A stretch of DNA of 9,759 bases from Erythrobacter sp. GTDB taxonomy: Bacteria > Pseudomonadota > Alphaproteobacteria > Sphingomonadales > Sphingomonadaceae. The stretch lies in contig JANQTR010000244.1 of assembly GCA_030731635.1 (NCBI GenBank), positions 1 to 9,759 of the forward strand, written 5' to 3'. Of this stretch, positions 6,401 through 9,759 are shown one piece after another (position 1 is the stretch's first letter; each line of letters opens with the position of its first letter). The notes below the pieces were generated by a model. It worked only from the letters and a program-made list of their open reading frames with translations, did no database searches and was not told where the DNA came from. A program made the translations under genes and the position numbers.

Positions 6401-7336
6401 ATGTATGCGACAGTTTCTTCGAAAATAACGCCGGACCCGAATACGGCGGATGGCTGCACTGATGCGGGACAGCAATTAACGGCAGCGGCGCTGATCTCCA
6501 TTGATTACATCGCGCCCTCGCCAGCGATTGCGCCCTATGTCACCACGCTTTATCATTTTCGCTGCGATGAAACGGTGATCCGCGATATTCAGCCCGCTTC
6601 GATTGGGCAGTTGTGCCTGTTCCCGCATGGCACCGGCGAAATGCATTTTGTTGATGGGCACCGCGATCCCAATCACCAGGTCGGGCTGATGTCCCCGCTT
6701 TCACGCGCGACGCCGATTGTGGTCGACGGCCCGTTCCATGCATTCGGCGCGGCGTTGACGCCGATTGGCTGGGCGGCGCTGACCGGGTTGCACGCCGGGC
6801 AGCATCGCGATCGCCTGTTGCAGGCAGGGTCAGTGCTTGGGGCCGAGATTGATGCGCTGGGTAACCACCTGCTCGGCACCTATCGCAACGGAGCGATGAC
6901 TGGGCCGGAATGCGCAGCCGCCATCGGTGATTTCATCGCGGGCCATGTCAAACCGATCAATCCGCGCCACCTTGAACTGATCGCGGAAACGGGCCGGTGG
7001 CTCGGCGCCTCGTTCAATCCTGAAGTCAGCGCGTTGACTGGCGTTGCGGGCTATTCAGCGCGGCAGGTGCAGCGGTTGGTTGAACGATATTTCGGCCTGA
7101 CACCGCGCGCGCTGGCTCGCAAGTACCGCGCCCTGCGCGCGGCCGCGCTGTTATCTAGCCCGCAGCTATCGCTCGAAGACGAAGCCGAAATCGGCGCGGC
7201 GTTCTTCGATCAGCCGCACATGATCCGCGAAATCGCGCATTTCGTCGGGCGCACCCCAGCGCGGCTTGGTGACCAGACGACGCCTTATCTTGCCGAGATG
7301 ATCGATGGCCGCAATCTGCGCGAATTGACCACCTGA
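6401..7336 (+). CDS. AraC-family transcriptional regulator (first of a tandem pair)
   Basis: A 311-residue regulator with the two-helix-turn-helix AraC domain at the C-terminus. The first motif is around residues 207-231 (VSALTGVAGYSARQVQRLVE) followed by RYFGLTPRALARKYRALRAA. The second is around 262-283 (AEIGAAFFDQPHMIREI) and ends in the family signature VGRTPARL. Residues about 33-150 (ISIDYIAPSPAIAPYV to the AALTGLHAGQ region) form a beta-rich N-terminal sensor of the kind found in sphingomonad AraC proteins, ligand unknown. ATG 6401 is the first credible start. The frame stays open back into the terminator's T tract but has no usable codon there. GAAG two bases before the ATG is only a poor ribosome binding site. 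The upstream terminator suggests expression by read-through or from an unseen promoter in 6310-6390. Targets cannot be inferred. Confidence 0.88.
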   Translation: MYATVSSKITPDPNTADGCTDAGQQLTAAALISIDYIAPSPAIAPYVTTLYHFRCDETVIRDIQPASIGQLCLFPHGTGEMHFVDGHRDPNHQVGLMSPLSRATPIVVDGPFHAFGAALTPIGWAALTGLHAGQHRDRLLQAGSVLGAEIDALGNHLLGTYRNGAMTGPECAAAIGDFIAGHVKPINPRHLELIAETGRWLGASFNPEVSALTGVAGYSARQVQRLVERYFGLTPRALARKYRALRAAALLSSPQLSLEDEAEIGAAFFDQPHMIREIAHFVGRTPARLGDQTTPYLAEMIDGRNLRELTT

Positions 7337-7345
7337 GGGTCCCCG

Positions 7346-7389
7346 CCAGATTGATGCCACCGCCCTGATATGGCCCCCATCAATTCTGG
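7346..7389. repeat. Imperfect inverted repeat between the two AraC genes
   Basis: CCAGATTGATG (7346-7356) and CATCAATTCTGG (7378-7389) are inverse complements apart from one extra base in the right arm, with 21 bases between them. GCCA/TGGC inside could extend the stem. It begins 10 bases after the first gene's stop and ends just upstream of the second gene's promoter-like sequence. Without a T run it is a weak terminator candidate, so it may be a hairpin at the mRNA end or an operator for one of the AraC proteins. Confidence 0.6.
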
Positions 7390-7393
7390 TCGC

Positions 7394-7420
7394 TCGACAG
7401 GCGCAAGTTTCTGTTACAAT
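7394..7420 (+). promoter_or_regulatory. Putative sigma-70-type promoter of the second AraC gene
   Basis: TCGACA (7394-7399) resembles a -35 box and TACAAT (7415-7420) is a near-consensus -10 box. The 15-base spacing is short. Transcription would begin near 7427, giving a leader of about 30 bases to ATG 7459. This argues against the upstream GTG at 7432 as the start codon. Confidence 0.45.
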
Positions 7421-7458
7421 ATGGTTAAGCGGTGCAATGCCGCGTCGGGTCGCGCCGA

Positions 7459-8358
7459 ATGAGAATGGGGGGCTCCTTTTGGGGGCATGATCGGTTGCGG
7501 TTTCATTCGAAGATGATTGCGCCACCGGCTGACGCCATCGGTTTGGTCAACACGTTCTACATCATCGAAACCGAAGGCGGCAGGATCGAGGAGGCGATCC
7601 CGGCCTACTCGGCGCAGATCATTGTGATGGTGCGCGGCCGGTTAACCTTCACCTATGCCGATGGGAGCTCGGCGGAATCTTCAATTGTCACCATCAATGC
7701 ACCGCAAATGCGCAGCTCCGACTGTGTGCTGGAAGGCCCGGTGCTGGAGGTTGGCGCCTCGCTCACGCACGTCAGCTGGCAAAAGTTGGCCAACCTCCCG
7801 GCAGACATGGTGCATGACCAGCTGATCCCCGCCGAAGCCATCCTGACCGCGGAACAGATTGCGTCGCTCGAAGCCGCTGCGGCCGCCTGCCGCGACGGGC
7901 TGATCGCACCGGAGGATCTCTGCAACCACCTTACCCAAGTGATTGCCGCCGGGCCTCACGCCCTGCGGACCGATCATGCCACCGTGGTCGAGGCCATCCT
8001 GCGCTGGTTAGTGAGCGGCTTCGACCCCGCAATCAGCGACCTCTATGCCAGCGTCAACGTCTCGTCGCGCCAACTTCAGCGCATCTGCCGCCGCTTTTTC
8101 GGCGTCGCGCCTGCGCAGGTGCTCAAGCGTTTCCGCGCGCTGCGGGCGGCGATGTTGCTTGCGCAACCTGGCATAAACCAGGAAGTGCATGCCCAGCTGA
8201 TGGCAACCTATTTTGATCAGGCCCACCTGATCCGCGATATCCGGCGCTATACCGGGCGCACGCCGACCCAGTTTCACCCGGATTCGCCCGTGAGCGGCCT
8301 GCTCGATCCGGCGGCCCACGGCGAAGCCGGCGCTTTGTTAAAGTCAGCCGACGACTGA
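7459..8358 (+). CDS. AraC-family transcriptional regulator (second of a tandem pair)
   Basis: A 299-residue regulator homologous to its upstream neighbour. The C-terminal DNA-binding domain shows the first helix-turn-helix around residues 191-213 (ISDLYASVNVSSRQLQRICR), then RFFGVAPAQVLKRFRALRAA. The second follows (AQLMATYFDQAHLIRDIRRY) and ends GRTPTQF. The N-terminal part (RFHSKMIAPPADAIGLVNTF, then a beta-rich stretch to about residue 100) is a sensor-like domain different in detail from that of its neighbour. The frame opens at GTG 7432, but the promoter-like TACAAT at 7415-7420 leaves almost no leader for it. ATG 7459 keeps the RFHSKMIAPP segment and is preferred; ATG 7465 or 7513 are possible, and none has a strong ribosome binding site. 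It lies 122 bases after the first AraC gene and 95 before the Rrf2 gene. Targets are unknown. Confidence 0.87.
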   Translation: MRMGGSFWGHDRLRFHSKMIAPPADAIGLVNTFYIIETEGGRIEEAIPAYSAQIIVMVRGRLTFTYADGSSAESSIVTINAPQMRSSDCVLEGPVLEVGASLTHVSWQKLANLPADMVHDQLIPAEAILTAEQIASLEAAAAACRDGLIAPEDLCNHLTQVIAAGPHALRTDHATVVEAILRWLVSGFDPAISDLYASVNVSSRQLQRICRRFFGVAPAQVLKRFRALRAAMLLAQPGINQEVHAQLMATYFDQAHLIRDIRRYTGRTPTQFHPDSPVSGLLDPAAHGEAGALLKSADD

Positions 8359-8390
8359 CACGGCACGCGCTGGCGCTTTCGCGGTTGTAT

Positions 8391-8409
8391 TAAGAGCGAT
8401 TTGCTCCTA
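8391..8409. promoter_or_regulatory. Dyad-symmetric candidate operator upstream of the Rrf2 gene
   Basis: TAAGAGC GATTT GCTCCTA is symmetric at six of seven positions per arm (GAGC/GCTC core at 8394-8397 and 8403-8406). It directly follows TTGTAT (8385-8390), a possible -35 box, and lies about 45 bases before the Rrf2 start. Rrf2 proteins bind such dyads and commonly repress their own operon. A second small dyad, ATTCG/CGAAT (8410-8414 with 8424-8428), lies just downstream. Confidence 0.4.
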
Positions 8410-8453
8410 ATTCGAAATCGGAACGAATCCGTCTGAATTGAGAACCGCTCGCA

Positions 8454-8894
8454 ATGCGCCTGTCAAACCTTGCCGATTATGCCGTCATCACGATGTGCCA
8501 AGCCGCCACACATTGTGGGGATGGCCGGGTGAGCGCGGCTGAACTGGCAGCGGAAAGTGGCCTGCCGGTGCCAACCGTGCAGAAGCTCGTATCGAAACTG
8601 ACGGCGGCGGGCCTGCTGCGCTCGGTGCGCGGCGCGCATGGCGGATTGCAGCTTGGGCGTCCGGCGGCGGCGATCACCGTGGCGGACATTGTCGAAGCGA
8701 TCGAAGGGCCCATCGCACTCACCGCCTGCGTTGATCATGTCGCCTGCGATTTCGAGGTCGGGTGCAACATGCGCGCCCATTGGCCGATCATCAATCACGC
8801 GCTGCGCGGCGCGCTGGCGGGGATTTCCCTTGCCCAATTGCGCTCGCCCCCGGCGGCGCGCGCGCTCCCTGTTATCGAGGAAATTCCGGCATGA
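8454..8894 (+). CDS. Rrf2-family Fe-S-responsive regulator of the suf operon (IscR/SufR-like)
   Basis: A 146-residue Rrf2 winged-helix regulator. The N-terminus MRLSNLADYAVITM is the family hallmark. The helix-turn-helix is around residues 27-50 (SAAELAAESGLPVPTVQKLV) and the wing follows (LRSVRGAHGGLQLGRP). Three cysteines at residues 92, 98 and 104 (ACVDHVACDFEVGC) fall at the same positions as the [2Fe-2S] ligands of E. coli IscR, so it very probably binds an Fe-S cluster and reports cluster supply. Its TGA overlaps the sufB ATG by 4 bases (ATGA), which suggests translational coupling and, by family precedent, control of the suf genes. A dyad at 8391-8409 is a candidate binding site. ATG 8454 begins the conserved motif exactly; only a weak GAGAA lies about 8 bases upstream. 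Confidence 0.93.
   Translation: MRLSNLADYAVITMCQAATHCGDGRVSAAELAAESGLPVPTVQKLVSKLTAAGLLRSVRGAHGGLQLGRPAAAITVADIVEAIEGPIALTACVDHVACDFEVGCNMRAHWPIINHALRGALAGISLAQLRSPPAARALPVIEEIPA
8877..8881 (+). promoter_or_regulatory. Ribosome binding site of sufB inside the Rrf2 gene
   Basis: GAGGA at 8877-8881 lies 9 bases before the sufB ATG at 8891, within the last codons of the Rrf2 gene. It supports that start and gives sufB its own ribosome entry despite the 4-base overlap. Confidence 0.65.
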
Positions 8895-9759
8895 CCGATC
8901 TTCAAACCCGCCCTGAAACCCCCGAAACGGACGTCGAAGCCCGCGAAGCCGCTGCGAAAGCCGCCGATTACGAGCATGGCTGGTCGTCGGACATCGAAAC
9001 CGAATTCGCAGAAAAAGGCCTGACCGAAGACACGGTGCGGTTCATTTCGGGCAAGAAGAACGAGCCGGAATGGATGCTCGAATGGCGGCTCAAGGCGTTC
9101 CGCCTGTGGCAGACCATGGACGAACCCGATTGGGCCAAGGTCGGCTATCCCAAGATCGACTACCAAGACGCCTATTACTACGCCGCGCCCAAGAAGAAGA
9201 TCGAGCTGGATTCGCTCGATGACCTCGATCCCGAGATCAAGCGGATCTACGACAAGCTTGGTATCCCCTTGGGCGAGCAGGAAGTGCTGGCCGGGGTGAA
9301 GGGCGCGAAGAAGGTCGCGGTGGATGCGGTGTTCGATAGCGTCAGCGTCGCCACCAGCTTCCGCGAGGAATTGCTGCGCGCGGGCGTGATCTTCCTCTCG
9401 ATTTCCGAGGCGATCCGCGAATATCCTGACCTCGTCAAAAAGTGGCTCGGCAAGGTCGTGCCGGTGCGTGACAACTACTTTGCGGCGCTGAATTGCGCGG
9501 TCTTTTCCGACGGCACCTTCGTCTATGTGCCCGAAGGCGTGCGCTGCCCGATGGAGCTCAGCACCTATTTCCGCATCAATGCCGAAAACACCGGGCAGTT
9601 CGAACGCACGCTGATCATCGCCGAAAAGGGCGCATACGTCAGCTACCTCGAAGGCTGCACCGCCCCGATGCGCGATGAAAACCAGCTCCACGCCGCCGTG
9701 GTCGAACTGGTCGCGATGGACGATGCCGAGATCAAGTATTCGACCGTGCAGAACTGGTA
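8891..9759 (+). CDS. sufB: Fe-S cluster assembly scaffold SufB (partial, 3' end off window)
   Basis: The frame from ATG 8891 reads MTDLQTRPETPETDVEAREA and on for 289 codons plus two bases without a stop to the window edge. SufB is the scaffold of the SufBCD complex that builds Fe-S clusters in the cytosol using sulfur from SufS/SufE. Conserved stretches include GLTEDTVRFISGKKNEPEWM, LEWRLKAFRLWQTMDEPDWA, DSVSVATSFREELLRAGVIF, ALNCAVFSDGTFVYVPEGVR and the Cys-containing SYLEGCTAPMRDENQLHAAV. In that last motif Cys 256 corresponds to E. coli Cys 254, a residue on the sulfur-transfer route. The family's usual length is near 490 residues, so about 60% is present. The C-terminal beta-helix with the later functional Cys and other residues lies beyond the window, where sufC, sufD and sufS would be expected. 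No frameshift is seen. Confidence 0.96.
   Translation, partial: MTDLQTRPETPETDVEAREAAAKAADYEHGWSSDIETEFAEKGLTEDTVRFISGKKNEPEWMLEWRLKAFRLWQTMDEPDWAKVGYPKIDYQDAYYYAAPKKKIELDSLDDLDPEIKRIYDKLGIPLGEQEVLAGVKGAKKVAVDAVFDSVSVATSFREELLRAGVIFLSISEAIREYPDLVKKWLGKVVPVRDNYFAALNCAVFSDGTFVYVPEGVRCPMELSTYFRINAENTGQFERTLIIAEKGAYVSYLEGCTAPMRDENQLHAAVVELVAMDDAEIKYSTVQNW

Noticed and set aside
7421..7462. A 13-codon upstream ORF (ATG 7421) whose TGA overlaps ATG 7459 as ATGA, resembling a leader peptide.
   Set aside because: Its ATG follows directly on the best -10 box (TACAAT, 7415-7420), so it would lie upstream of the transcript start and not be translated.
8795..9691. Long open minus-strand frame (298 codons) opposite the Rrf2 gene and sufB.
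   Set aside because: It is antisense to unmistakable sufB coding sequence; long open antisense frames are common with GC-rich codon usage.

Overview
The window looks like chromosomal DNA of an alphaproteobacterium, most likely order Sphingomonadales (Erythrobacteraceae or a close relative). This is inferred from the GC-rich codon usage, the class-2 pyrD, the GerE-type regulator and the Rrf2 regulator overlapping sufB. No species can be named from the sequence alone. No tRNA, rRNA, insertion sequence, CRISPR array or phage gene was seen.

Layout. (1) 1-254, minus strand: the N-terminal half of a GerE/LuxR-type helix-turn-helix regulator running off the left edge. (2) 268-408, plus strand: a short coding-like tail with no start, possibly a gene remnant. 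(3) 372-6011, minus strand: a tightly spaced series reading right to left. It holds pyrD (class-2 dihydroorotate dehydrogenase), a gamma-glutamyltranspeptidase with a lipoprotein signal, a long-chain acyl-CoA synthetase, and an unrecognised 290-residue protein only 8 bases after the synthetase stop. The pyrD/ggt and synthetase/unknown spacings (10 and 8 bases) suggest co-transcription. The 120-base ggt/synthetase gap leaves room for a separate promoter. (4) 6012-6400: an AT-richer intergenic region with a textbook intrinsic terminator on the plus strand (6275-6309) and no recognisable plus-strand gene ahead of it. It may encode a small structured RNA or an attenuated leader. (5) 6401-8358, plus strand: two tandem AraC-family regulators that are diverged homologues, separated by an imperfect inverted repeat and a promoter-like sequence. 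(6) 8454-9759, plus strand: an Rrf2/IscR-like iron-sulfur regulator overlapping by 4 bases the start of sufB, the first part of a suf iron-sulfur assembly operon running off the right edge.

How they work together. Most genes are housekeeping: pyrimidine synthesis, glutathione/gamma-glutamyl metabolism, fatty-acid activation and Fe-S cluster assembly. The suf pair is a clear functional unit, with an apparent cluster-sensing repressor translationally coupled to the scaffold protein it probably controls. The least explained parts are the 6020-6310 structured region, the 290-residue orphan protein with its odd 3' end, and the AraC tandem pair, whose targets cannot be read from this window.
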